DNA of 64,000 bases from Bradyrhizobium japonicum USDA 6 (GCF_000284375.1 NC_017249.1:248001-312000), one strand, 5' to 3'. Shown: positions 1 to 13,070, counted from the stretch's first letter. Notes: generated by a model from the sequence alone, not told the origin. Translations and numbers: made by a program.

Positions 1-695
1 CCGTCTACGACCGCGTCGGCAACATCATGCTGTCGCGCATCATGGGCGCCGACGTGCGCCTGGTGGACGACGGCTTCGACATCGGCATCCGCAAGAGCTG
101 GGAGCAGGCGATCGAGGAGGTGAAGGCGGCGGGCGGCAAGCCTTACGCGATCCCCGCCGGCGCCTCCGTGCACAAGTTTGGTGGCCTCGGCTATGTCGGC
201 TTCGCCGAGGAAGTGCGCAAGCAGGAAGCCGAGCTCGGCTTCAAGTTCGATTACATCGTGGTCTGCACCGTCACCGGCTCGACCCATGCCGGCATGCTGG
301 TCGGCTTCGCCGCCGACGGCCGCGCGCGAAAGGTGATCGGCATCGACGCCTCGTTCACGCCGGCGCAGACGAAAGCACAGGTGCTCTCGATCGCGCAGAA
401 CACCGCCAAGCTCGTCGAGCTCGGCAAGGATATCGTCGAAGACGACGTCGTGCTGATCGAGGACTATGCCTATCCCGCCTATGGCGTGCCGTCGGAAGAG
501 ACCAAGGAAGCGATCCGCCTCACCGCACGGTTAGAGGCGATGATCACCGATCCCGTCTATGAGGGCAAATCGATGCAAGGCCTGATCGACCTGACCCAGA
601 AGGGCCATTTCGAGAAGGGCGCAAAGATTCTCTACGCCCATCTCGGCGGCGCGCCGGCGCTCAACGGCTACGGTTACGCATTCCGGAACGGCTGA
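1..695 (+). CDS. acdS: 1-aminocyclopropane-1-carboxylate (ACC) deaminase, 3' part
   Basis: C-terminal ~231 residues of a PLP fold-type II enzyme; the 5' end lies outside the window and the reading frame enters at base 3. ACC deaminase splits the ethylene precursor ACC into 2-oxobutyrate and ammonia in the cytoplasm and lowers plant ethylene during root colonisation. Visible family motifs are [36 protein letters not shown] and the end [15 protein letters not shown]. The Tyr-Glu of DPVYEGK and the Leu of AHLGG are the positions that separate ACC deaminases from D-cysteine desulfhydrases, which usually have Thr in place of the Glu, so the specific name is favoured. The 187-base gap to recQ is filled by a palindromic repeat. 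Any acdR regulator or promoter would lie upstream, out of view. Confidence 0.93.
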   Translation, partial: VYDRVGNIMLSRIMGADVRLVDDGFDIGIRKSWEQAIEEVKAAGGKPYAIPAGASVHKFGGLGYVGFAEEVRKQEAELGFKFDYIVVCTVTGSTHAGMLVGFAADGRARKVIGIDASFTPAQTKAQVLSIAQNTAKLVELGKDIVEDDVVLIEDYAYPAYGVPSEETKEAIRLTARLEAMITDPVYEGKSMQGLIDLTQKGHFEKGAKILYAHLGGAPALNGYGYAFRNG

Positions 696-726
696 AGCGG
701 CGCCGTACCTCGCGCCTCCACTCGCT

Positions 727-876
727 GTCGTCCCGGGCAAGCTTAGCGCAGACCCGGGACCCATAACCACAGGGAGATGTTTGGCGAAGAACATCACCCC
801 GCGCGCCCCAAGAAAGATCACGCGGTATGGATCCCGGATCTGCGCTCCGCTTCGCTGCGCTTGTCCGGGATGACGA
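727..876. repeat. Composite palindromic intergenic repeat, family A copy 1
   Basis: Two inverted arms (about 727-763 and 829-876, each with a core like CCGGGATCCAT) flank a central part containing CCATAACCACAGGGAGATG and TTTGGCGAAG. The same arm-core-arm arrangement recurs at 47479-47620. The element fills the gap between convergent acdS and recQ and could fold into a long hairpin at the 3' end of both transcripts. Confidence 0.7.
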
Positions 877-882
877 GAAGCC

Positions 883-2748
<1,866 letters not shown>

Positions 2749-2844
2749 GGGCGCGTCGGTGCAAGGCCGTAGGATTCGTCACAAGGCCAGTCGCATGACC
2801 GCGCGGGCATGGCAAGACCGTTTGCGGGGCTTGCACCGCTGCTT

Positions 2845-3012
2845 CCTCTCCCTCTCCCCGTTCCTACGGGGCCGCGACGAGCTTTGCTCGCGCTGAGAGG
2901 GTTGGGGTGAGGAGCCTCTCTCCACACATGAGATTGCCGATGGACCTGTACCCCCTCACCCGATTTCGATCTGCGATCGAAATTCGACCTCTCCCCGCAG
3001 GCGGGGCGAGGT
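2845..3012. repeat. Inverted GC-rich intergenic repeat pair
   Basis: Two related arms face each other: CCCTCTCCCCGTTC plus a GAGAGGGTTGGGGTGAGG end (about 2850-2911), and CCCCTCACCC plus GACCTCTCCCCGCAGGCGGGG (about 2950-3010). The arrangement resembles dispersed palindromic elements common between rhizobial genes. Nothing in it looks coding. Confidence 0.5.
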
Positions 3013-3019
3013 GAAGAAG

Positions 3020-3763
3020 CTACGCCCCGATCCGTCGCAGCGCTTCCGCCACCGTCACGATCGGCATGTCGCGCTTCCCGGCCGCCTCCAGCGCATGGCG
3101 CATCAGGTGCGGCGTACAGCCATAGGGGCTTGGCGCGTCGGCGACGTCGTGGCCGTAGAAGATCAGCCATCCGCCACTCGCGACCGCCTCGTCGAAATAG
3201 CGATCGACGCCCGCAACATCGATCTCGCGATCGATCAGGGGCGAGGCGCGCAGGAACTGGAGGTCGATCACGTCGCGATTGACGCCGGGAAGGATGCCGC
3301 GCGCCGAGCGAAAGGCCTTTGCAAGCTGCGACTTGCGCCAGACCGAGGCTATTCCATAGGGGTAGGCGAAGTTCTCCAGCACGATCGAGGAATCGATGGC
3401 GTGGAAATGGCTGCGGTTACGCTCGATCTCGCGCGCCATGGCCGCCTCGTCGAGATCGGCCGAGCTCTGGTGCGAAAAGGTATGGCAGGCAATCTCGTGA
3501 CCGGCCCGGTGAAGCCGCACGATCGCGTCGTTCGACAGGCCGTGCCAGTGATCCGACGGACGATCGATCAGGCTGCCGGCGAGGTAGAACGTGCCGCGGC
3601 CGCCATGCGTCTCCAGAAGCGCGGCGCCCTCGCCTGCGGCGCTATCGGGCGCGTCGTCAAACGTGAAGCTCACCATCGGCGCATGCGCAGGCAGCCGGTG
3701 CGACGCGGCGCGGAAATGCCGGGCCAGCCGATTGCTCACGCGTCCCTGGAGTGCCGACCACAC
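3020..3763 (-). CDS. Polysaccharide deacetylase family protein (NodB-homology domain)
   Basis: A 247-aa carbohydrate esterase family 4-like protein, expected to remove N- or O-acetyl groups from a cell-surface or cell-wall sugar. The metal-binding triad is visible: FTFDDAP (second Asp at residue 37) and HTFSH (His94 and His98). A further segment, GTFYLAGSLID, is typical of the fold. No clear signal peptide is seen at the annotated start, so it may be cytoplasmic or the start may be misplaced. It is monocistronic. The 103 bases upstream before metA hold no motif I recognise. The substrate cannot be named; proximity to rhizobia does not make it NodB, because no other nod gene is near. Confidence 0.88.
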   Translation of the reverse strand: MWSALQGRVSNRLARHFRAASHRLPAHAPMVSFTFDDAPDSAAGEGAALLETHGGRGTFYLAGSLIDRPSDHWHGLSNDAIVRLHRAGHEIACHTFSHQSSADLDEAAMAREIERNRSHFHAIDSSIVLENFAYPYGIASVWRKSQLAKAFRSARGILPGVNRDVIDLQFLRASPLIDREIDVAGVDRYFDEAVASGGWLIFYGHDVADAPSPYGCTPHLMRHALEAAGKRDMPIVTVAEALRRIGA

Positions 3764-3866
3764 CGTCGTTTCCTGCGATTCCCTGTTTATCTACTGAAAC
3801 ATTCGCGCGCTGGTAGAGGCAAGCCTAACGCCCGGGTAATCCTAATGCGGAACCAACGCCCTTCGT

Positions 3867-4868
3867 CTAGCGCGCCAGGACCGAAATATCGGCTTCCGCA
3901 CCGAGATATTGCAACCAGTTGCGGAATAGCGCCGCCGCGGCGCTGCCGGCTGCGATATCGGCGCGCAGATTCAGCGCAGGCAGTTCGTTGGTGAGCGCCG
4001 GGTGGCGCTGTTGGGTCGCCTTCTTCTCGAAGCGGGCGAGCTTCTCTTCGGTCGCTGCGTCAAAATAACTCACGGGCAGATGCGGATAAGCCTCGCGCTC
4101 GCGCGCGAGATAGCGGCCGATGTCGCGCAGATATTCGCGCTGGAGCGACAGCGCATCGTATTCCGGGTGGCCTTGGAAGAACACGAAGCGGCTGGCATAT
4201 TGCCTGACGAAGATATCGACGCCGGCCTTTGCCGAACGCGTCAGCACCTGATAGCCGGCCTGCGTGAGGTCGCTCTCGGCGATCTCGTTCAGGCGGGAAT
4301 GCGAGACCTTGAGGGGCGCAGGCGCAGCGCGCGTCAGCGGATCGTTCGTCGCAGCTTCGCAGTCGAAAATGCCGTGACATTTGGTCGGGAGCCGCCGCCG
4401 CGCGATGCCGTCGAGATGCAGCACCGCCGCATGTGCGGCGAGGCACGACCAGATCGTCGAGCGCGTGTTGACCCTGGCCCAGTCGATCAGCTCGGTGAGG
4501 TCGCGCCAATACGGCTCCTGGTCGAGCTCGGGCGCGACCGGCTCGGCGCCGGTCACGATCAGCCCGTCGAACTTGTGGTGCCTGAGCTCGCTGAGCTCCG
4601 AATATTCGCTTTCAACATGCCACTTCGCCTCGGGCGACCGCTTCACCGAGGGCAGCGAGAAACAATGGAAACGGATGCGGCGCGGACCTGCGGCCGCCTG
4701 GAGCAGCCGCATGAACTGCCGCTCGGTCGCCTTCAGCGCCGGATCCGGCATGTTGTTGATCAGACCGATCGTGAGATCGGCGAAAACATGGTCGCGCGCG
4801 AGATCGCCCTCGGCCGGTACCAGCGCCGGGCTCGATATACCTTGATCCCTGTCGATCAAGATCGTCAT
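3867..4868 (-). CDS. metA: Homoserine O-acyltransferase, MetA/HTS family
   Basis: A 333-aa protein of the homoserine O-succinyltransferase family, which activates homoserine for methionine synthesis. Cys142 in WSCLAAHAAVLHLDGI and the His234-x-Glu236 pair in FFQGHPEYD match the catalytic Cys/His/Glu of E. coli MetA. Odd point: the residue aligned with MetA position 111, where Gly is linked to succinyl-CoA and Glu to acetyl-CoA use, is Val here (VTGAEPVAPELDQEPYW), so the acyl donor cannot be predicted. It begins 12 bases after metY and is almost certainly co-transcribed with it. Since metY products use O-acetylhomoserine, acetyl transfer is plausible, but this is inference. Confidence 0.88.
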   Translation of the reverse strand: MTILIDRDQGISSPALVPAEGDLARDHVFADLTIGLINNMPDPALKATERQFMRLLQAAAGPRRIRFHCFSLPSVKRSPEAKWHVESEYSELSELRHHKFDGLIVTGAEPVAPELDQEPYWRDLTELIDWARVNTRSTIWSCLAAHAAVLHLDGIARRRLPTKCHGIFDCEAATNDPLTRAAPAPLKVSHSRLNEIAESDLTQAGYQVLTRSAKAGVDIFVRQYASRFVFFQGHPEYDALSLQREYLRDIGRYLAREREAYPHLPVSYFDAATEEKLARFEKKATQQRHPALTNELPALNLRADIAAGSAAAALFRNWLQYLGAEADISVLAR

Positions 4869-4880
4869 CGGCGCGGTCGC

Positions 4881-6182
4881 CTACTCCGCGGCCTGGAGGC
4901 GTGCCGACGGGCAGGCCTTCTCGAGCGCCTGGTCGATGTCCTCGATGATATCTGCGGAATGCTCGATGCCGATCGACAGACGGATCGTCTCCGGCAGCAC
5001 GCCCGCGACGCGCTGCTGCTCCGCCGACATCTGCCGGTGCGTGGTCGAGGCCGGATGGCACGCCAGCGACTTGGCATCGCCAATATTGACCAGGCGCGTG
5101 ATCAGCTTCAGCGCATCGTAGAAGGTCTTGCCGGCTTCCATGCCGCCCTTGATGCCGAAGGTGAACAGCGAGGAAGCATTACCGTCGAGGTATTTCTGAA
5201 CGAGCGGGTAATAGGGGCTGTCCGGAAAGCCCGTGTAGTTGACCCAGGCAACGCGCGAGTCCTTGCGCAGGAATTCGGCGACCTTGCGCGCGTTCCCGAC
5301 GTGGCGCTCCATGCGCAGCGCGACGGTCTCGATGCCCTGGAGCAGCAGGAAGGCGTTGAATGGCGACAGCACCGAACCCATGGTGCGCTGATAGACGCTG
5401 CGGGCGCGCTCGATATAGGCGGTCCGGCCGAAACGCTCGGCATAGACGAGGCCGTGATAGGAGGCGTCGGGCTTGTTGTAGGCCGGGAAGCGGTCGGCGT
5501 GGCTGGCCCAGGGAAAGTTTCCGGAATCGACGATGGCCCCGCCCAGCGTGGTGCCGTGGCCGCCCAGAAACTTGGTCAGCGAATGCACGGCGATGTCGGC
5601 GCCGTAATCGAACGGCTTGAGCAGGATCGGGGTCGCGACGGTGTTGTCCACGATCAGCGGCACGCCATGCGCATGCGCGATCTTGGCGAGAGCCTCGATG
5701 TCGCAGACATTGCCGGCGGGATTGCCGATGGTCTCGGCGAACACGGCGCGCGTGTTCTCGTCGATCAGTTCTGCGATCGCATCCGGCTTGTCGCTCTCGG
5801 CGAAACGGCCGGTGATGCCCTGCCGCGGGAGGATGTGCGAGAGCAGCGTGTGCGTGGTGCCGTAGAGCTGCGGCACGGAAACGATGTTGCCGCCGTGATC
5901 GGCGACGTTGACGAAGGCGAAATGCAGCGCAGCCTGGCCGGTCGCGACCGCGAGCGCGCCGACGCCGCCTTCAAGCTGCGCGATACGCTTCTCCAGCACC
6001 GCGCTGGTCGGATTGGCGATGCGGCTGTAGCGAAAACCTTCGGCCTCGAGATTGAAGAGCGCGGCGCCGTGATCGGCGCTGTCGAAGGCATAGGCCGCGG
6101 TCTGGTAGATCGGCACCGCAACCGCGTGCGTGGTGGCTTCGGGCTCGTAGCCGGCGTGAATAGCGATCGTCTCGTTGCGCAT
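4881..6182 (-). CDS. metY: O-acetylhomoserine aminocarboxypropyltransferase (sulfhydrylase)
   Basis: A 433-aa PLP enzyme of the Cys/Met metabolism family that makes homocysteine from O-acetylhomoserine and sulfide. The opening ETIAIHAGYEPEATTHAVAVPIYQTAAYAF and the PLP lysine in HSLTKFLGGHGTTLGG (Lys204) are diagnostic. The length (about 430 aa, longer than the ~390 of MetB/MetC/MetZ) points to MetY. The start at 6182 (MRNETIAIHAG) fits the family; an in-frame ATG 30 bases upstream would add a Pro/Arg/Gly-rich tail. It is first in a metY-metA operon. An inverted repeat in the leader (6239-6282) may regulate it. Confidence 0.93.
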   Translation of the reverse strand: MRNETIAIHAGYEPEATTHAVAVPIYQTAAYAFDSADHGAALFNLEAEGFRYSRIANPTSAVLEKRIAQLEGGVGALAVATGQAALHFAFVNVADHGGNIVSVPQLYGTTHTLLSHILPRQGITGRFAESDKPDAIAELIDENTRAVFAETIGNPAGNVCDIEALAKIAHAHGVPLIVDNTVATPILLKPFDYGADIAVHSLTKFLGGHGTTLGGAIVDSGNFPWASHADRFPAYNKPDASYHGLVYAERFGRTAYIERARSVYQRTMGSVLSPFNAFLLLQGIETVALRMERHVGNARKVAEFLRKDSRVAWVNYTGFPDSPYYPLVQKYLDGNASSLFTFGIKGGMEAGKTFYDALKLITRLVNIGDAKSLACHPASTTHRQMSAEQQRVAGVLPETIRLSIGIEHSADIIEDIDQALEKACPSARLQAAE

Positions 6183-6238
6183 CGTGCCACCTCCGCGTGG
6201 AGCGGGCCGCACTTATTGACCTGTATGAGGCATGTGCG

Positions 6239-6282
6239 TTGTCCGCCATTCCTCTGTTAGAGGCGGGTGGTAAAGCGGACAA
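6239..6282 (-). promoter_or_regulatory. Inverted repeat in the metY leader
   Basis: TTGTCCGC (6239-6246) and GCGGACAA (6275-6282) form a perfect 8-bp inverted repeat. Inside it sits a 5-bp hairpin, CCTCT-gtt-AGAGG (6251-6263). It lies 57-100 bases upstream of the metY start, as expected of an RNA leader structure or an operator. It does not match the SAM-II consensus. Confidence 0.4.
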
Positions 6283-6446
6283 TAATTCGCCTAGAGATCG
6301 AGGAAGTAACCCTAACGGTTGTTGGTGAATTGGCTAAAACTTGAATCGAATTGGATTAATGAATTCGTACGCCTTGGCCGCGCCGCTTCGCCATAGCCTA
6401 TGCAAAGCATCGGCGTTCCAAGGACGGTGGACGAAGGCCGCCTATG

Positions 6447-6477
6447 CCACCCTCTCCCTCGTCGTGGGAGAGGGTGG
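6447..6477 (-). terminator. Hairpin terminator after the amidase gene
   Basis: A perfect 12-bp stem, CCACCCTCTCCC / GGGAGAGGGTGG, with a 7-base loop sits 12 bases past the amidase stop on the minus strand. It lacks a T tract, so it may be a repeat element acting as a 3' stabiliser rather than a classic intrinsic terminator. Confidence 0.5.
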
Positions 6478-6488
6478 GATCCTTCACC

Positions 6489-8063
6489 TTACTCCATCGT
6501 CTCCCAGAGCCGGTGGGCGAGCACACCGGCACGCTTCTCGATCGCGGCCGCCGCATCGAGCGCGAGGTCCTCGCGATAGCGTCCCGCGATGAGCTGCACG
6601 CCGATCGGCCGGCCGTCATGCAGGGTCACCGGCACCACCGCGCCGGGCAGGCCCAGCACGTTGATGGCGGAGATGAAGCGGATCTCGCCCCAGAAGATTT
6701 CCTTCACACGATCGGCGCTGACGGTGTCGTCGCGCGGTCCCGGCGTCGGTTTCACCGTGGTCGGCGCCAGCACGACAGGATACTCCTCGAAGAACAATTG
6801 CCAGGCGCGGATATGGCCGTTGCGTGCGGCCGTCGCCTGCATCCAGGCCTTGAGATCGAGCGCGTTGGCCTTGGTCTTCATGCCGCCCCAGGCCTTGTGG
6901 AAGTCCTCGGACGTCACCTTCAGCATGCCGGCCTCCTGCATCACCACGGTCTCGTTGGTGATGATGTCGCACCAGGTCTGCCAGACGCCGTCGATGTCGG
7001 GGACATCGACCTCGGTCACGCGATAGCCGGAACGCTCCAGGTGATCGGCGGCCTGACGCAGCGCCGCGCGGACGGACGGATCGACGTCCATATCCTCCGG
7101 AATCCTGGCCAGTGCGACCTTGATCGGCCCCTTCGGCTTGGGCCCGGCCAGCGGCGCCGGCACCCACCAGGGATCGCGCGGATCGCGCTGGCTCATCACA
7201 TCGAGCGCGAGGCGGACGTCGCCGACGTGACGCGCGAGCGGGCCCTGCGCCGACATCAGATGCGCCAGCATCGGCCGCTCGGCGGTGGCGCTTCCGTTGA
7301 AGGCGGGGATGCGGCCCTGCGTTGGCTTGATGGTGGCAACGCCGTTGCAATGCGCCGGCCAGCGCAGCGAGCCGCCGATATCATTGCCATGGGCGATGGT
7401 GCCGATGCCGGCCGCAACCGCCGAGCCGGCGCCCCCCGAAGAGCCGCCGCAGGTGATGTTTGGGTCCCAGGGGTTCAGCGTCAGCCCGTGCAGCGGATTG
7501 TCGGTGAAGCCGCGGAAGGAGAATTCCGGCGTGTTGGTGAGGCCGATGACGATCGCGCCGGCTTTCTTGAGATTGCGCACCACGGGCGAGTCCGACGGCG
7601 CGACAAAATCCTTGTTGGCGGGCACACCGTTGAAATTCGGCCGGCCTTCGTAGTCGACATTCTCCTTGATCGTGATGGGCACGCCGTGCAGCAGGCCGAG
7701 CGCGACGCCCTTGGCGCGCTGCTTGTCGGCCGCATGCGCAGCCTTCAGCGCTTCCTCGCTGAGATCGACGACAACCGCGTTCAGCCGCGGATTGACGGCG
7801 CGCATCCGTTCGAGATGCGCTTCGACGGTCTCGACCGCGGAGATCGCGCCGTTGCGGATCGCGGCTGCGGTGTCGACCGCGGACCATTGCCAGACCGGAC
7901 CTTTCGGACGGCGCGCCGTCGCCGACTTGCGCGGCGCCGGCTTCTTGACCGTCTTCTTGGCCGCCTTCGTAACTGCCCCCTTCCGGGCGGTGCTCGTCTT
8001 GACCGAGGTCTTCGTTACTTTCCTTGCAACACTTTTCTTCTTCGTCGCCGTCTTCTTCGCCAC
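6489..8063 (-). CDS. Amidase-signature protein with lysine-rich histone-H1-like N-terminal tail
   Basis: A 524-aa amidase-signature (Ser-cisSer-Lys) hydrolase. The catalytic core is visible: Lys in GVPITIKENVD, the Gly/Ser loop CGGSSGGAGSA and nucleophile Ser in GNDIGGSLRWPA. I chose GTG at 8063 because GGAG lies 7 bases upstream; longer ATG starts add an unrelated Arg-rich stretch. The first ~55 residues hold 16 Lys and 5 Arg, are otherwise mostly Ala/Thr/Val/Ser, and have no acidic residue. They resemble the C-terminal tails of histone H1 or AlgP and suggest nucleic-acid or polyanion binding. The amide substrate is unknown. The gene diverges from the UDG-fold/amidohydrolase pair with a 249-base shared upstream region. 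Downstream is a hairpin at 6447-6477. Confidence 0.9.
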   Translation of the reverse strand: MAKKTATKKKSVARKVTKTSVKTSTARKGAVTKAAKKTVKKPAPRKSATARRPKGPVWQWSAVDTAAAIRNGAISAVETVEAHLERMRAVNPRLNAVVVDLSEEALKAAHAADKQRAKGVALGLLHGVPITIKENVDYEGRPNFNGVPANKDFVAPSDSPVVRNLKKAGAIVIGLTNTPEFSFRGFTDNPLHGLTLNPWDPNITCGGSSGGAGSAVAAGIGTIAHGNDIGGSLRWPAHCNGVATIKPTQGRIPAFNGSATAERPMLAHLMSAQGPLARHVGDVRLALDVMSQRDPRDPWWVPAPLAGPKPKGPIKVALARIPEDMDVDPSVRAALRQAADHLERSGYRVTEVDVPDIDGVWQTWCDIITNETVVMQEAGMLKVTSEDFHKAWGGMKTKANALDLKAWMQATAARNGHIRAWQLFFEEYPVVLAPTTVKPTPGPRDDTVSADRVKEIFWGEIRFISAINVLGLPGAVVPVTLHDGRPIGVQLIAGRYREDLALDAAAAIEKRAGVLAHRLWETME

Positions 8064-8288
8064 GCCGCATCTCCAAAAAATTGCGCGGCGGAGGTTATGG
8101 AGATCACGCGAGCGTGTACAGGCGCGTTTCTGCATGGCGCGTCGCCGCGACGCTCTGCCACGGGCCGGCGCGAGAGACGCGCATGAACCTTTGGCCCCAC
8201 TGTCCTGACCCATATACTGGTTGAATGGTGGAATAAACCACCGCCAAGATTGTGCCATGGCGATTAGGTTTTTGACCTAGCTATCTGA

Positions 8289-10738
<2,450 letters not shown>

Positions 10739-10745
10739 TCGTCCG

Positions 10746-11780
10746 TCACACCAGCGGCGGATTGAGGCGCGTAAAGCCTTCCTGGATGCGATAAGGGTAG
10801 TAGGGATAAGGCGGCATCACGGCGCTGGCCTCGTCGAGACGCGCGATCTGCGCAGCGCTCAGCGACCAGCCAACCGCGCCGAGATTGTCGCGCAACTGCG
10901 CTTCGTCGCGGGCGCCAATGATCACCGAGGATACGGTCGGACGCGACAGCAGCCAAGCAATCGCGATTTGCGGCACGGTACGGCCGGTCTCCGCGGCGAT
11001 CGTATCAAGCACCTCGACGATGGCATAGAGCCGCTCGTCGTCCACGGGCGGGCCGAACTGCGCAGTGGCGTGCAGACGGCTGTTCGCGGGGAGCGGCTTT
11101 CCGCGTCGGATCTTGCCGGTGAGCCGGCCCCAGCCGAGCGGGCTCCAGACCAGCGCGCCGACGCCCTGGTCGCGTGCGAGCGGCATCAGCTCCCATTCGT
11201 AGTCGCGGCCGAGCAGCGAATAATAAACCTGATGCGCGACATGGCGTGGCCAGCCGTGCCGATCGGCCATGGAGAGCGACTTCATCAGCTGCCAGCCGGC
11301 GAAATTGGAGACGCCGACATAGCGGAGCTTGCCGGCGCGTACGAGCGTATCGAGGGTCGACAGCACCTCCTCGATCGGCGTGAACGCATCGTAGGCATGG
11401 AGCTGCAGCAGATCGAGATAATCGGTGCCGAGCCGCCGCAGCGCAGCTTCGACCGAGGCGACCAGACGATGCCGTGAAGAGCCGGCATCGAGCGGACCGT
11501 CGCCCATCGGCAGGCTCATCTTGGTGGAGATCAGCACCTTGTCGCGCCGTCCCTTGATCGCGGCGCCGAGGATTTCCTCGGATGCGCCGTTCGAATAGAC
11601 ATCGGCGCTGTCGAACAGATTGACGCCGGCTTCGAGACAGATGTCGACCAGCCAGCGCGCTTCGTCGGCGCCGCTGCGGCCCCAGGCCGAGAACAGCGGG
11701 CCTTGGCCGCCAAACGTGCCGGTGCCGAAGCTGAGGACGGGTACCCTGAGGCCGGAGGCGCCGAGATTGCGGTATTCCAT
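10746..11780 (-). CDS. Aldo/keto reductase
   Basis: A 344-aa NADPH-dependent aldo/keto reductase of the YajO/YghZ-like (AKR12/14) type. The catalytic tetrad is visible: Asp and Tyr in NLFDSADVYSNG, Lys in VLISTKMS and His in DLLQLHAYD. The cofactor end is IAWLLSRPTVSSVIIGARDEAQL. I chose ATG 11780 because AGGAG lies 7 bases upstream; another ATG is 6 bases earlier. It follows the MFS gene by 10 bases and is therefore second in an operon, whose likely regulator is the divergent LysR gene at 13071. It probably reduces a small aldehyde or ketone exported or sensed by the same system. Confidence 0.93.
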   Translation of the reverse strand: MEYRNLGASGLRVPVLSFGTGTFGGQGPLFSAWGRSGADEARWLVDICLEAGVNLFDSADVYSNGASEEILGAAIKGRRDKVLISTKMSLPMGDGPLDAGSSRHRLVASVEAALRRLGTDYLDLLQLHAYDAFTPIEEVLSTLDTLVRAGKLRYVGVSNFAGWQLMKSLSMADRHGWPRHVAHQVYYSLLGRDYEWELMPLARDQGVGALVWSPLGWGRLTGKIRRGKPLPANSRLHATAQFGPPVDDERLYAIVEVLDTIAAETGRTVPQIAIAWLLSRPTVSSVIIGARDEAQLRDNLGAVGWSLSAAQIARLDEASAVMPPYPYYPYRIQEGFTRLNPPLV

Positions 11781-11790
11781 GATCATTCTC

Positions 11791-12972
11791 CTATTCCGCC
11801 GGGCACGCCGCGACTGCCGACTGCGTTCGATCGAGCTGAAGGCTCCATAGCGCGAGCACGAGACCGACGGCCGTGATGCCAGCCGCGACCAGCGGCAGTG
11901 CGGAGAGACCGAGCCCGCGGTCGATGGTGACGCCGCCCGCCCAGGCGCCGAGCGCGTTGCCGAGGTTGAAGGCGGCGATGTTGAGGCTGGACGCGAGCGT
12001 GCGGCCGCTGGGGCCAGCGGCTTCCAGCACGCGAAGCTGCAGCGGCGCGACGGTCGCAAAGGCCGCGATGCCAAGCAGCAGGATCAGCGCGATGGCTGCG
12101 ATCTTGACCGACAGCACGGCAGCAAGGCCAAGCAGCACGATGGCGAGCGCAGCGAGCGTGCCGATCAGGGCACGCGCAAGGCCGCGATCAGCGAGCTTGC
12201 CGCCGGCGACGTTGCCGATCGCGAGACCTGCACCGAACACCAGCAGGATCGGCGACACCGCGGCGTCCGAGAAGCCGGTGAAGCGCGTCAGGATCGGCTG
12301 GATATAGGTGAAGACGACGAACAGGCCGGCAAAGCCGAACACGGTCATGGCCAGGCCGAGCAGCACCTGCGGCCGGCCGAGCACCGCGATCTCCTCCGAG
12401 AGCGAGATCGGCTTGTCGCCGTTGCCGACATGGCCGGGCACAAGCGCCGCCACCACCGCAAAGGCGATCACGCCGATCACCGTCACCGCCCAGAACGCCG
12501 CGCGCCAGCCGAGCATCAGGCCGAACCAGGCGCCGAAGGGCACGCCCAGGAGCGTCGCGACCGTCAGGCCGATGAACATGGTCGCAATCGCCGAGGCGCG
12601 CTTGTCCTCCGCGACGAGGCTGGTGGCGACCACCGAGCCGACGCCGAAGAAGGTGCCGTGGGCGAGCGAGGTCAGCACCCGCGCCGCCATCAGCAACTCG
12701 TAGTTCGGCGCCAGCGCGCAAGCCGCGTTGCCGAGCGTGAAGATCGCCATCAGCGCCAGCAGCACGGTTTTCCGCGGCATCCGCCGCGTCGCCAGCGTCA
12801 GGATCGGCGCGCCCACGAACACCCCGAGCGCATAGCCGGAGATCAGCAGCCCCGCGACCGGCACGGAGACGTGCATGTCCGCGGCGACCTGGAGCAACAG
12901 GCCCATGATGATGAACTCGGTGGTGCCGATGCCGAAGGCACCGGCGGTGAGGGCGAGGACGGCGGGAGGCAT
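11791..12972 (-). CDS. MFS transporter, DHA1 (AraJ/YdhP-like) family
   Basis: A 393-aa inner-membrane protein with about 12 hydrophobic segments, a typical drug or sugar efflux MFS. The opening PPAVLALTAGAFGIGTTEF and the loop motif LATRRMPRKTVLL are typical of AraJ-like exporters. The start at 12972 (MPPAVLAL) removes an unlikely leader encoded by longer starts. It is first in a two-gene operon with the aldo/keto reductase. It diverges from a LysR gene 98 bases away, the normal layout for LysR-controlled efflux. The exported substrate is unknown. Confidence 0.92.
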   Translation of the reverse strand: MPPAVLALTAGAFGIGTTEFIIMGLLLQVAADMHVSVPVAGLLISGYALGVFVGAPILTLATRRMPRKTVLLALMAIFTLGNAACALAPNYELLMAARVLTSLAHGTFFGVGSVVATSLVAEDKRASAIATMFIGLTVATLLGVPFGAWFGLMLGWRAAFWAVTVIGVIAFAVVAALVPGHVGNGDKPISLSEEIAVLGRPQVLLGLAMTVFGFAGLFVVFTYIQPILTRFTGFSDAAVSPILLVFGAGLAIGNVAGGKLADRGLARALIGTLAALAIVLLGLAAVLSVKIAAIALILLLGIAAFATVAPLQLRVLEAAGPSGRTLASSLNIAAFNLGNALGAWAGGVTIDRGLGLSALPLVAAGITAVGLVLALWSLQLDRTQSAVAACPAE

Positions 12973-13031
12973 GCGTGGCTCCAATGCGAGGGACGAGCCA
13001 CGCAGATAGCCGCAGCGCAGCAAAACCATTA

Positions 13032-13046
13032 GGATGTCCGCAATCC
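13032..13046. promoter_or_regulatory. Possible LysR binding palindrome
   Basis: GGAT (13032-13035) and ATCC (13043-13046) form a short dyad within AGGATGTCCGCAATCCA, a T-N11-A-like arrangement. It lies between the divergent MFS operon and the LysR gene. Short and unproven. Confidence 0.35.
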
Positions 13047-13070
13047 AATCATTTGTGACGTGAATTCAAC

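Noticed and set aside
3020..3763. Nodulation gene nodB
   Set aside because: The deacetylase domain matches only at the fold level and no nodA, nodC or nod box is nearby.
4002..6260. Very long plus-strand open frame (752 codons)
   Set aside because: It is antisense to metA and metY, which carry clear family motifs. Its translation is Arg/Asp/Glu-rich without motifs, typical of a GC-rich shadow frame.
6183..6300. SAM-II riboswitch upstream of metY
   Set aside because: The conserved pseudoknot parts (a GTGATTT-like loop and the GTTAAA..GCTAAAAA segment) are not found on the minus strand; only a simple nested hairpin is present.
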